Translations under genes and position numbers: made by a program
In this document: positions 22,750 through 30,999 of the stretch, one piece after another
Layout: every line of letters starts with the position of its first letter
Position numbering within the stretch: position 1 is the first letter of the stretch
Notes under the pieces: model-generated
What the model was told of the DNA's origin: nothing
Databases searched by the model: none
The model's input: only the letters and a program-made list of their open reading frames with translations
NCBI GenBank assembly: GCA_017883585.1
Contig: JADGNG010000057.1
Location: forward strand, 1 to 37,566
Length of the DNA: 37,566 bases
Direction: 5' to 3'
Origin: Candidatus Bathyarchaeota archaeon
GTDB taxonomy: Archaea > Thermoproteota > Bathyarchaeia > TCS64

Positions 22750-23915
22750 ACGCTTCGAGTCTTAGTAATTGTCTCGGTTATCTCGACGCCCCTCTCTTTG
22801 AGGCTGCCGAGGAGTTCCTCGAATAGCTCGCCCCTGATAACCCTGACGGGCCACTGTATCCCTTTCTTCTTTACCGCGCCGCTGCCGAGGATTCGGGCGA
22901 TTATAGCGGCCGTATAGCCAGTCGTCTTCGCCATGGAGGTGATCTTGTGCTCCTCGTCGTACTCATCGATCATGTCGTATGTCACATCAACCTCCAAGTC
23001 GCCGCTCTTGCCGGATACCCCGACTAGTAGAACGGTGATGTCCCGGTCGCCGGCAGCCTCGTCGAACTTTATAATGGGGTAAATGAGCTCGTGGAAGAGG
23101 TCCACTGGCACGATCTCTCTCCCCTGGTAGTTAACTGGTGTGCTGCCGATGACGCCGAGGTCCTGTAGGAACATGATCTTGTCGACGAAGCCGCTGTACC
23201 TGATGGTCTTACCCCTGAAGTTCTTCACCTTCTTCTCCTGGCAGAGCTTGAGGAGGCTTGACGGGAAGCCGTCGACGAAGGACTCCATCTCCTGGTACTT
23301 ATTTACGTAAATGGACTCGACCTCAGTGTACCTGTCGAGCTCCTTCAGCTCCCCGTTGACGATCATGGGAACCTTGCCTGGGCGGATGGGCATCCTCGTG
23401 CCGCCGAAGACTATCTTATAGTCGAGCGGGGGTTTGGGATCCCTGGGTAGGCCGCCGCATGCGAAGTTCACGTCCTCCACCTCATCCATGTACTCCATCG
23501 CCTGCCCGCAGAGCAGGTCGATGAGGCCCGGGTCGACGCCACTCCCGGGGATGGCGGTTATCCCCGCCTTCTCAACCTCATTGTAGATGTCCCCATCGAG
23601 GGGGTATCCTCCGCCGGCAAGATCCTCCACGTTGCACTTCGCCTCCATGGCAGCTTTGAGGACGCCCATGCTGAACTTCGCCGAGGAGGCGTTTACGACC
23701 ACGTCGTAGCCATTTATAGCGGTGACGAGCGACTCGTGGCTAGTCAAGTCCGCCTTCTTAGTGTCGAACTTCTTGCTGTTGACATATTTCATAGCTGCCT
23801 GCAGTTTCGACTCGTCGATATCGCAGCCCGTCACCTTATCGACACGTTTGTCGCTGGCGCAGTCCTTGGCAACCGTGGGCCCCATGAGGCCCATCCCGAG
23901 TACGAGTATCTTCAT
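22746..23915 (-). CDS. Saccharopine dehydrogenase-family (lysine 6-dehydrogenase-like) enzyme
   Basis: This 389-residue NAD(P)-dependent oxidoreductase starts with a Rossmann motif (MKILVLGMGLMGP), has ADLTSHESLVTAINGYDVVVN for the cofactor domain, and GSGVDPGLIDLL at the start of the catalytic domain. The pattern fits the Lys9/lysine 6-dehydrogenase branch, which oxidises lysine or handles saccharopine. The ATG at 23915 is preferred over an upstream one at 23933 because it begins the beta-strand. Substrate assignment is tentative. Together with aminotransferases and the acyl-CoA dehydrogenase it suggests amino-acid breakdown. Confidence 0.83.
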   Translation of the reverse strand: MKILVLGMGLMGPTVAKDCASDKRVDKVTGCDIDESKLQAAMKYVNSKKFDTKKADLTSHESLVTAINGYDVVVNASSAKFSMGVLKAAMEAKCNVEDLAGGGYPLDGDIYNEVEKAGITAIPGSGVDPGLIDLLCGQAMEYMDEVEDVNFACGGLPRDPKPPLDYKIVFGGTRMPIRPGKVPMIVNGELKELDRYTEVESIYVNKYQEMESFVDGFPSSLLKLCQEKKVKNFRGKTIRYSGFVDKIMFLQDLGVIGSTPVNYQGREIVPVDLFHELIYPIIKFDEAAGDRDITVLLVGVSGKSGDLEVDVTYDMIDEYDEEHKITSMAKTTGYTAAIIARILGSGAVKKKGIQWPVRVIRGELFEELLGSLKERGVEITETITKTRSV

Positions 23916-24063
23916 CAGGAAACCACGCTTCAAGCTTGGTCCGTTTGGGTATTAATCACTGCCGTGAACTGGAATCGTCTCACGTCGAACCCATATTCGT
24001 CTCATGACGAAGCGCTTAAATATCGTCGGAGCGCTCAGACACCAAAAACAAGGGTTTGTAAAG

Positions 24064-25266
24064 ATGATAGACTTCTCATTCACCGAAGAGCAGCAGTTAT
24101 TCCGCGAGTCGGTCAAGGACTGGCTCTCAAAGAACTTGACCCTCGAACAGGTCAGGGAGAACGACACGAAGCACCAGATCCCCAAGAGCTTCATGAAGGG
24201 GCTCGGTGACCTCGGTCTTCTCTGCCTCACGCTGCCCGAGGAGCACGGCGGCGCTGGAGCGGACTGGATCACAGCCACCATCGGGGCCGAGGAACTGGGA
24301 TACGCAGACATTTCAGTCGCGTCCCCCGTCTTCTACCTCGTGCAGGCGAGCTGGGGCTTCGTCGTCGACAAGTACGCCCAGGAGGCAGTCAGGGACGCTT
24401 GCTTACGCAAGGCAGCAAGGGGTGAGTCATTCATTGGCATAGGCGCTACGGAGCCCGGAGGCGGCAGCGACGTCGCAGGCTTCAAGACGATGATCAAGAA
24501 TAACGACAAGGGTTACCTCCTCAACGGCGAAAAGTGCTACATCAGCGGTACCGCTGAGGCCACTGAGATCAACGGCGGCTACTTCGTATCCGGGTACACC
24601 GACCGGGCGAAGGGCCACAAAGGTATGAGCGCCCTCTTCATGCCAATCAACGCCCCAGGCGTCGAGATCACGAAGCGCTTCGATAACATGGGCAGAATGG
24701 CCATCAGCACGGGCGGCTTTAAGATGACCGACGTACAGCTCCCCAAGGAGTACCTTCTAGGTGAGGAGGGGAGGGGCTTTTACTACACGATGGAGGGCTT
24801 CGACGCGGCACGTGTCATGGTCTCCGCGAGCTGCATAGGGGCGGCGTCCCGTGCGATGGAGCTCGGCATGGACTACATAAAGCAGCGCCAGGTCTTCGGC
24901 CAGCCGATCGCCAAGTTCCAAGGCGTGCAATTCGACCTAGCCGACATGGCGGCTCACCACGAGGCGATAAAGAGCCTCGTCTACAGGACGGCTTGGATGC
25001 TCGACCAGAAGTACAAGCACGGCACCTTCGACTCGCTCGAGGTGAGCAAATACCTCGGCATGTGCAAGTACCTCGCCCCTCACCACGCACTAGATGTCTT
25101 CCGAAGGGTCCTCCTATGGATGGGTGCCTACGGATACACCAAGGAGTGCCCCCTCGAGATGGGTCTCCGCGGCGTAATGAGCTACTGCATAGGGGCAGAG
25201 GGCGCGGCGAACGTCCAGAAGGTCATCATCAGCCGTGAGGTCCTCGGACGCGAGTGGCGCGCTTAA
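24064..25266 (+). CDS. Acyl-CoA dehydrogenase
   Basis: This 400-residue flavoenzyme oxidises acyl-CoA to the 2,3-enoyl-CoA and passes electrons to an ETF. It begins with MIDFSFTEEQQLFRESV and carries the FAD/substrate motifs IGATEPGGGSDV and LNGEKCYISG, RQVFGQPIAKFQGVQF in the C-terminal helical domain, and the probable catalytic glutamate in GAEGAANVQKVI. The frame extends 20 codons upstream, but a box A (TTAAATA near 24015) predicts transcription from about 24043, so the ATG at 24064 is used. No ETF gene is in the window. Acyl chain preference cannot be told. Confidence 0.95.
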   Translation: MIDFSFTEEQQLFRESVKDWLSKNLTLEQVRENDTKHQIPKSFMKGLGDLGLLCLTLPEEHGGAGADWITATIGAEELGYADISVASPVFYLVQASWGFVVDKYAQEAVRDACLRKAARGESFIGIGATEPGGGSDVAGFKTMIKNNDKGYLLNGEKCYISGTAEATEINGGYFVSGYTDRAKGHKGMSALFMPINAPGVEITKRFDNMGRMAISTGGFKMTDVQLPKEYLLGEEGRGFYYTMEGFDAARVMVSASCIGAASRAMELGMDYIKQRQVFGQPIAKFQGVQFDLADMAAHHEAIKSLVYRTAWMLDQKYKHGTFDSLEVSKYLGMCKYLAPHHALDVFRRVLLWMGAYGYTKECPLEMGLRGVMSYCIGAEGAANVQKVIISREVLGREWRA

Positions 25267-25332
25267 ATTTCCTTTTTCTCCGTCCATTTAATATCCTCCC
25301 AGATTCGACTAATCTTCTGTAAGGTGTCTTAG

Positions 25333-25797
25333 ATGGACGCGCTTAGAGAACACATCGTCAAGTCACTGAATGGTGGGCAAGCATTTGTAGGATACAAGGA
25401 AGCGCTGGAGGGCGTAAACCCGAAGCTCAGAGGGGTGAAGCCCAACGAAGACGTGCACTCAGTCTACGAGGAGCTCGAGCACATGCGCCGGGCACAGAAG
25501 GACCTCCTCGACTTCGCCCTCGACCCTAACTGGAAGCCGACGGAGTGGCCGAAGGGATTCTGGCCCGAACCTTGCCACGTCCCAACCGAGGAGGAGTGGA
25601 AGAAGACCCTCAACGGATTCCTCAGTGACCAGAGGAGGGCGGTGAAATTTGCGAAGGACGAGAACATAGACCTCCTATCCCTGGTGCCCCAGACGGAGAA
25701 CACGTACCTCCGGGAGCTGATGATAATCATCGAGCACAATGCCTATCACTTCGGCAAGATACTCGACATCAGGAAGTCCCTGGGGGACTGGAAGTAA
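25333..25797 (+). CDS. DinB-like four-helix metalloprotein
   Basis: This 154-residue protein fits the DinB/YfiT-like fold: the metal-binding histidine triad is H50 (EELEHM) and H135/H139 (EHNAYHFGKI). The insert WKPTEWPKGFWPEP is proline/tryptophan-rich. Members of this superfamily include thiol transferases with bacillithiol or mycothiol, but function is unknown for most. A box A (ATTTAATATCC near 25290) lies about 43 nt before the ATG. The stop is 2 nt from the stop of the convergent zinc-ribbon ORF. Confidence 0.82.
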   Translation: MDALREHIVKSLNGGQAFVGYKEALEGVNPKLRGVKPNEDVHSVYEELEHMRRAQKDLLDFALDPNWKPTEWPKGFWPEPCHVPTEEEWKKTLNGFLSDQRRAVKFAKDENIDLLSLVPQTENTYLRELMIIIEHNAYHFGKILDIRKSLGDWK

Positions 25798-25799
25798 CC

Positions 25800-25904
25800 C
25801 TACTGGAGCTGTGCCCCGCAGTTATTACAGAATTTTTCCCCAGATTTGAAGTCGTTCCCGCACTTCGGACAAGCTAGGAGCTGCACGCGCGCATGTTTGG
25901 CCAC
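25800..25904 (-). CDS. 34-residue zinc-ribbon mini-ORF (gene or remnant)
   Basis: On the minus strand a GTG at 25904 opens an ORF ending CPKCGNDFKSGEKFCNNCG plus four residues, a textbook double-CxxC zinc ribbon. A second GTG at 25886 would leave 28 residues. A TGA lies 15 nt upstream of the first GTG in the same frame. Such ribbons are common as C-terminal tails of larger archaeal proteins, so this may be the surviving end of a decayed gene whose body lay in 25905-26095. I found no convincing protein there in other frames. It may also be a real microprotein. Confidence 0.5.
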   Translation of the reverse strand: MAKHARVQLLACPKCGNDFKSGEKFCNNCGAQLQ

Positions 25905-26095
25905 ACGCCGAGCTAATCATCGTCAACGAGGTGGGCTACGCCTCGAATACAAGCGTCACCTCGAAACTGGTCAAGACCACAGACAGTTTTGCCCTGCAAT
26001 AATTTTTTCTAATTATCTACAATGGTAACAACCCATGTTCCATCCGCGACCGCTAACGTTAAAGACGCTCTAGATAGATCATACCATGACTCGTT

Positions 26096-27034
26096 ATGAG
26101 TATGAAGGATCGCTTCCTCGGAAAGGACTTCCTCACCCTTATGGACTTCTCACCCCTCGAGATCACATACATGCTGGACGTCGCCCAGCAGCTGAAGTAT
26201 AAGCGGATGATGAAGGAGCCCCACGACTACCTAGCGGGACGCACCATCGCCATGATCTTCGAGAAGAACAGCACGCGCACCCGCTTCAGTTTCCAGGCGG
26301 GGATTGCCCACCTCGGAGCCCAGAGCTTCTACGCCACCCCAGACACGATGCAGCTGGCACGCGGCGAGCCCATCAAGGATACGGCGCGCATCCTAGACAG
26401 GTACTGCGACGCCCTCGTCATACGCACCTACGGTCAGGAGATCGTCGACGAGTACGCCAAGTACATGAAGAACCCCGTCATCAACGCGCTCACAGACCTC
26501 GTCCACCCCTGCCAAGGCCTCGCCGATATGCTCACCATACGGGAGCATAAGGGCAAGATCAAAGGCCTCAAGCTAGCATACGTAGGCGATCCGTGGAACG
26601 TCTGCCACAGCCTTATGACATGCAGCAGCCTTCTAGGGATGGACTGTTACATCGCCCTACCCAAGGGCTGGGCACCGAATCCCAATATAACGAAGTTCGC
26701 GGAGGAGCACGCTAGCATCGGCAAGACCCAGATGGTCGTCACTGATGACCTCGAGGAGGCACTGAAGGGTGCTGACGTCGTCTACGCCAACACATTCCAT
26801 AGCATGGGGCACAAGGACATCGAGCAACGCAAGGTAGCCTTCGCCAAGTACCAGATCAATGACGAAACAATCAAGTTCGCGAAGCCCGACAGCATCTTCA
26901 TGCATTGCCTACCCGGATACAGAGGTGAGGAAATGACCGACTCGGTCATCGAAGGGCCACACAGCGTCGTCTTCGACGAAGGCGAGAACAGAATGCACAC
27001 AGAGAAGGCTGTCCTGGCTCTTACCGTCGCCTAA
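26096..27034 (+). CDS. argF: Ornithine carbamoyltransferase-like enzyme
   Basis: This 312-residue transcarbamylase has the carbamoyl-phosphate motif STRTR (59-63), HPCQ (137-140) and HCLP (270-273). Against typical ornithine carbamoyltransferases, two substrate-side motifs differ: GDPWNV (164-169) where GDGNNV is usual, and ANTFHSMG (231-238) where DVWxSMG with an ornithine-contacting aspartate is usual. The acceptor may therefore not be ornithine. No other arginine-synthesis gene adjoins; the neighbour is a class III aminotransferase. A box A (GTTAAAG near 26058) predicts a start about 10 nt before the ATG. The symbol is by family only. Confidence 0.85.
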   Translation: MSMKDRFLGKDFLTLMDFSPLEITYMLDVAQQLKYKRMMKEPHDYLAGRTIAMIFEKNSTRTRFSFQAGIAHLGAQSFYATPDTMQLARGEPIKDTARILDRYCDALVIRTYGQEIVDEYAKYMKNPVINALTDLVHPCQGLADMLTIREHKGKIKGLKLAYVGDPWNVCHSLMTCSSLLGMDCYIALPKGWAPNPNITKFAEEHASIGKTQMVVTDDLEEALKGADVVYANTFHSMGHKDIEQRKVAFAKYQINDETIKFAKPDSIFMHCLPGYRGEEMTDSVIEGPHSVVFDEGENRMHTEKAVLALTVA

Positions 27035-27169
27035 ACAACCCTTTTTCAACCCCTCATACCAAATGAAGAAAAATATTTTTCATAAGTATTGCCGCACGTA
27101 AGAAAACGGCCACCACGAACCCCACCATTACCGTTATTAGTACAATCAAGGAAGCATAGACGATGGAAC

Positions 27170-28513
27170 ATGCCGAAGGCGAAGGTTCCTAACCTCATCA
27201 CAGAGATACCCGGACCCAAGAGCAAGGCGCTGCTCGCGGAGAGAAACGAGTTTGTGCCACCTGGCGTCTACCTCACACAACCCATCGGCGTAGCCGAGTC
27301 AAAGGGCGCATTAGTAACGGACGTCGACGGGAACACCCTGATCGACTTCACGAGCGGCATAGGCGTAGTTAGCCTCGGCCACTGCAAGCAAGAGATCGTC
27401 GACACAATCTGCGACCAGGCTGGCAAACTCATACACGGCTGCATACACGTCGTCAACTACGAGCCGTACGTCAAGCTCGCGGAGGCGATGGTGAAGGCCA
27501 CGCCTGGCACTTACAAGAAGAGGGCCATGTTCCTGAACAGCGGGAGCGAAGCAGTCGAGAACGCGGTGAAGCTCGTCCGCCAGGGGACGAAGAGACCCAA
27601 CATCCTGAGCTTCGAGAACAGTTTCCACGGCAGGACCTGGATGGCCATGACCCTCACGGGTAAGTGGGACCCATACAAAGTTGGTTTCGGACCATTCGTG
27701 CCCGGCGTCTATTTCACCCCCTATGCCTACTGTTACAGGTGCCCGTTCCACTGCGAGTACCCCGATTGCGGCCACGCATGCATCGAGCACATCGAGCACA
27801 GCATCTTCAAGACTCAGGTCGACCCCAGCACCGTCGGCGCAATAATCGCCGAGCCCGTACAGGGTGAGGGAGGCTTCATCACGCCTCCATCCGACTGGTT
27901 CAAGGAGCTGAAGAAGCTCGCGGACGCCCACGGCATCAAAATGATAATCGACGAGGTCCAGACAGGCTTCGGCCGCACCGGTAAGATGTGGGCCATCGAG
28001 CACTACGGCATCGAACCCGACATCATGACGATGGCGAAGGCAATCGCCTCCGGCCTCCCGCTCAGCTGCGTGGTCGCCAAAGACGAGTTGATGAAGGACA
28101 CATATCCGGGTAGCTTGGGTGGCACATACGGCGGCAACCCGATCGCCTGTGCCACTGGCCTCAAGGTGTTAGAGCTCATAAAGCGCGAAAAGATCGTCGA
28201 GCACTCTGCAAAAATGGGCACGCACTTGCGTCCGATGCTCGAGGAGATGAAGGAGAAGTACGAGATCATAGGCGACGTCCGCGGCCTCGGCCCGATGCTC
28301 GCGATGGAGTTCGTCACGGACAAGAAGTCCAAGACCCCCAACCCCGACGCAAGCAGCAAGGTCATCAAGACCTGCCTAAGCAGCGGGCTGATGATCCTCA
28401 AGGCGGGGCTCTACAACAACTGCGTGCGCCTCCACCCACCGCTCACTATCGAGGATGACGTTCTGGACGCCGGCATGGAGATCCTCGAGAAGGCGGTCAA
28501 GAAGGCATCGTAG
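27170..28513 (+). CDS. Class III (GABA-type) aminotransferase
   Basis: This 447-residue PLP enzyme is a paralogue of the one at 795. It shows NSGSEAVENAVK, SFHGRTW, IDEVQTGFGRTGKMW and the PLP lysine in MTMAKAIASG. It has the same cysteine patch (AYCYRCPFHCEYPDCGHAC). The ATG at 27170 is chosen; the frame extends to a TTG at 27089, but those 27 residues are basic and proline-rich and not family-like. A box A-like stretch (AAAAATATTTTT near 27070) would give a leader of about 70 nt. It follows the carbamoyltransferase by 135 nt. An ornithine or GABA substrate is possible; neither is shown. Confidence 0.9.
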   Translation: MPKAKVPNLITEIPGPKSKALLAERNEFVPPGVYLTQPIGVAESKGALVTDVDGNTLIDFTSGIGVVSLGHCKQEIVDTICDQAGKLIHGCIHVVNYEPYVKLAEAMVKATPGTYKKRAMFLNSGSEAVENAVKLVRQGTKRPNILSFENSFHGRTWMAMTLTGKWDPYKVGFGPFVPGVYFTPYAYCYRCPFHCEYPDCGHACIEHIEHSIFKTQVDPSTVGAIIAEPVQGEGGFITPPSDWFKELKKLADAHGIKMIIDEVQTGFGRTGKMWAIEHYGIEPDIMTMAKAIASGLPLSCVVAKDELMKDTYPGSLGGTYGGNPIACATGLKVLELIKREKIVEHSAKMGTHLRPMLEEMKEKYEIIGDVRGLGPMLAMEFVTDKKSKTPNPDASSKVIKTCLSSGLMILKAGLYNNCVRLHPPLTIEDDVLDAGMEILEKAVKKAS

Positions 28514-28559
28514 CCCCCTTTTCTCCCACTTTTAATACCCGGAGATCTATATCTCAAAT

Positions 28560-29396
28560 GTGAAACTGGGCTTTCACATCTCGATATCCGGTTCCATAGA
28601 CCAGGCTTTCAACAGGGCCCAGCTTCTCGGGTGCACCGCCTTCCAGATATTTACGCGGAACCCGAGGACGTGGAAGTCCAAGCCGCTCAACCCGGATGAG
28701 GTTAGGGCGTTCCACAGAAAGCACAAGGAGTCGGGGATAGGCTCAGTCTTCTCCCACATGCCCTACCTCCCAAACCTCACCAGCCCAAACGAGACCATAT
28801 ACAAGCAATCCCTGGACACCCTCGTCGAGGAGACGGAGAGGTGCGACGAGCTTGGCATCCGGTACATAGTGACTCACGTCGGGAGCCACGTGGGCTCGGG
28901 CGTCGAGAGCGGGAGGCTGCGCCTTATACAGGCTCTCGGGAAAGTAGCTGACAAGAATGGTCCCATGATACTGTTAGAGAACGACTCGGGCTCTGGGGGA
29001 CACATGGGGTCAAACTTCGGCTACATAGCTGACCTCGTTAACCATTTAGGAAGCAAGAAGCTTGGGTTCTGCCTCGACACCTGCCATACTTTCGCCGCAG
29101 GATACAATATAGCCACAGAGGACGGCCTCACCCAGACGCTGCGGGTAGTGAGTGAGACTATCGGCTTCAACAGGCTCAAGCTCATCCACCTCAACGACTC
29201 CGTCGGCGATCTCGGCTCCGAGGTGGACCACCACGACCACATCGGGCTCGGTAAGATCGGGGAGGAAGGTTTCCGCCGAATACTCGCGAGCCAACTAGCC
29301 AAGAGGCCCATGATAATGGAGACGCCTATAGACAGCAGACGCAGCGACGTCGAGAATATGGAGAAGGTGCGGGAACTAGCCGGGCTCAGTAGGTGA
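28560..29396 (+). CDS. nfo: Endonuclease IV (AP endonuclease)
   Basis: This 278-residue TIM-barrel nuclease cleaves abasic sites using a trinuclear zinc centre. Zinc ligands are visible: H66, H106, E140, D173/H176 (LDTCHTF), H210 (HLNDS), D223 and H225 (DHHDH), and E254 (METP). The GTG at 28560 lies about 27 nt after a box A (CTTTTAATACC near 28530), so the transcript is probably leaderless. The 3' end overlaps the convergent small gene by 11 nt. Confidence 0.96.
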   Translation: MKLGFHISISGSIDQAFNRAQLLGCTAFQIFTRNPRTWKSKPLNPDEVRAFHRKHKESGIGSVFSHMPYLPNLTSPNETIYKQSLDTLVEETERCDELGIRYIVTHVGSHVGSGVESGRLRLIQALGKVADKNGPMILLENDSGSGGHMGSNFGYIADLVNHLGSKKLGFCLDTCHTFAAGYNIATEDGLTQTLRVVSETIGFNRLKLIHLNDSVGDLGSEVDHHDHIGLGKIGEEGFRRILASQLAKRPMIMETPIDSRRSDVENMEKVRELAGLSR

Positions 29397-29622
29397 CAAG
29401 GGTCATCTGGTGAGGGTCGGAACTCTTGTTGCTTAGAATCACACGCAGGGCAGTAGACGCGCAATCGAGGAGCTCACGTTCGGAGAGGTACGGGTATATC
29501 CTCCGACTGACCTTTATGATTGGGTCGATGGTCTCAATGCTCCTTCGCCTCGACGCCGCCTCCTCGCGGGTCATCTGCACGATGCGCTCGACCATCGCTC
29601 GTTTAGAACCAACCTGAGCCAC
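29386..29622 (-). CDS. Uncharacterised 78-residue protein
   Basis: I do not recognise this protein. It is helical and basic in its first half (SKRAMVERIVQMTREEAASRRRSIETIDP), with a second helix-rich part (YPYLSERELLDCASTALRVIL) that resembles small DNA- or RNA-binding folds, but no motif is decisive. A strong AT-rich box A on the minus strand (29653-29670) predicts a transcript start about 11 nt before the GTG at 29622. An ATG at 29595 is an alternative. The end overlaps nfo tail-to-tail. Confidence 0.65.
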   Translation of the reverse strand: MAQVGSKRAMVERIVQMTREEAASRRRSIETIDPIIKVSRRIYPYLSERELLDCASTALRVILSNKSSDPHQMTLVTY

Positions 29623-29909
29623 TACTCATCAGCCCTACAAATAGGATAATTTCTTAATATATAAATATAATGGCAATAGTCAGAAATTACTTTCGTATCA
29701 ATTTCACTCAGTTTCACTCGGGTTCATTACCTGGTTTTAACGGACGATGATAATCGCCATGTTTATTAAAATAGGCGATAATATTGGTTATTTGGCAACC
29801 GGAAAAACACACTCAACGGTGACAGGCAGGCGTCTATTCTCTTTTTCATTTAGACACTTACTGCATGGGATAACCTTAAAATTAATCCTCCCAGTGCTTA
29901 TGATTGTTC

Positions 29910-29987
29910 GCCCCGGTGGCTTAGCCAGGCTAAAGCGTTTGCTTGGTAAGCAAAAGATCGCGGGTCCAAATCCCGCCCGGGGCTCCA
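29910..29987 (+). tRNA. tRNA-Thr(GGU) with encoded CCA
   Basis: Acceptor GCCCCGG/CCGGGGC, D-arm GCTT/AAGC, anticodon arm TTTGC-TTGGTAA-GCAAA (anticodon GGT) and T-arm GCGGG-TCCAAAT-CCCGC pair fully. Discriminator is T and CCA follows in the DNA (29985-29987). There is no intron. T-loop position 55 is C rather than U. A box A (TTAAAATTAA, 29876-29885) lies about 30 nt upstream. The HAD gene begins 16 nt later. Confidence 0.96.
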
Positions 29988-30003
29988 CTTAAACATAAAT
30001 ACC

Positions 30004-30720
30004 ATGACGCCATCCTCCGCTCTTAGCTTGACTTGCCTGAAGATCAAAGGCATAGTATTCGATCTCGACGCCACCCTCATCGACCTCGGCGAACATGTCA
30101 GGTGGAGGGAAGCGCAGGGGGAGGTTATCGAGGCCTATCGAACTTGCGGCTGTAGTGAGGAGATGATCGCGAGCTGCACTTCCAAGGGATTATTCAATCT
30201 GATGCACGAGATGGAGACCAGGCTGACTGCCACGAAGTCTCGTGAGGAGATCGACGAACTACGCGAAAAGATATGGAAGTTGCTGGATAGCTATGAGGAC
30301 GAAGGTGTCCAGATGTGTGGGTTCATGCCGGGGACCCGCGAAACGCTTGAGTGGCTCAAGGCGCAGGGCATCAAGATGGCGGTCTGCACCTCGAACTCGG
30401 GCGATGTGGCGAAGCAAATCCTCGAGAAGCTTGAGGTATCCCAATTCTTCCAATCCGTCATCGGGAGGACACCTGGCCTGCTCATGAAACCCCACACCGA
30501 TCAGGTACTCGCCTGCTTTAAGGAGATAGGCGTTGACCCCCGCGACGGCGTGATGGTTGGCGACAGTCACAACGACGTGTTGGCGGGCAAAGCGGCAGGG
30601 GCGAGGGCAATAGCGGTCCCCGTCTACTTCACGAACAAGTCGGCGATGGAAGCCGCGAGACCCGACGCTACGGTCAAGTCGATGAAGGAACTACCCGAAG
30701 CGCTGCTCGGCTTTAGATGA
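30004..30720 (+). CDS. HAD-superfamily phosphatase
   Basis: This 238-residue hydrolase has HAD motif I FDLDATL (nucleophile D20, acid/base D22), motif II TSNSG, the motif III region with a lysine near LLMKPH, and motif IV VGDSHNDV. A helical cap sits between motif I and II, as in phosphoglycolate-phosphatase-like enzymes. It carries A instead of the common G in DxDGTL. It follows tRNA-Thr by 16 nt without its own obvious box A and may be read from the tRNA promoter; a TTG at 30028 closer to the core is an alternative start. Confidence 0.87.
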   Translation: MTPSSALSLTCLKIKGIVFDLDATLIDLGEHVRWREAQGEVIEAYRTCGCSEEMIASCTSKGLFNLMHEMETRLTATKSREEIDELREKIWKLLDSYEDEGVQMCGFMPGTRETLEWLKAQGIKMAVCTSNSGDVAKQILEKLEVSQFFQSVIGRTPGLLMKPHTDQVLACFKEIGVDPRDGVMVGDSHNDVLAGKAAGARAIAVPVYFTNKSAMEAARPDATVKSMKELPEALLGFR

Positions 30721-30999
30721 CTCCGAGGTACAACCCGAGCATGTAGATGAGTATGGCGACTCCCGACCTCAATTACTAGCCACTTCAGCGCCCGCTTTAC
30801 CCTCTTTAGACTTCACGAAGAAACCTTAAGCACACTGATCCTTAAAGAGATTCGGGGCGAGCCTTTTTCCAAACAACCCAAGCAGGTATTCGAATATAGA
30901 GTATTGATGCCTGAGATTACCCGCCTAGCGCGAGCTAATAGAGTGATATGAAAAATAGTTAGGTGAGTTAAGCAACAAAATAATGGATCCGTGAGATTA
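30713..30999. other. Non-coding stretch with a possible 19-residue membrane peptide
   Basis: No conventional gene lies between the HAD gene and the next ORF. On the minus strand a TTG at 30772 reads MRSGVAILIYMLGLYLGVI and stops at 30713-30715, overlapping the HAD 3' end. A neighbouring frame just upstream (about 30775-30815) reads SLKRVKRALKWLVIEVG, which with one base change would join it into a basic-then-hydrophobic small membrane protein. This could be a frameshifted remnant or chance. A CTTAAGG box-A-like element sits near 30822. Confidence 0.25.

Noticed and set aside
27089-27169. 27-residue extension of the second aminotransferase from a TTG
   Set aside because: The added residues are basic and proline-rich and unlike the family N-terminus; the ATG at 27170 starts the conserved sequence.
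29702-29779. Short repeats (TTTCACTC twice) and an ATCGCC/GGCGAT inverted repeat upstream of tRNA-Thr
   Set aside because: The units are too short and the spacing too loose to distinguish from chance in AT-rich DNA.
29747-29992. 81-codon plus-strand frame upstream of and through tRNA-Thr
   Set aside because: It ends inside a well-folded tRNA gene and its AT-rich part has no protein-like composition.
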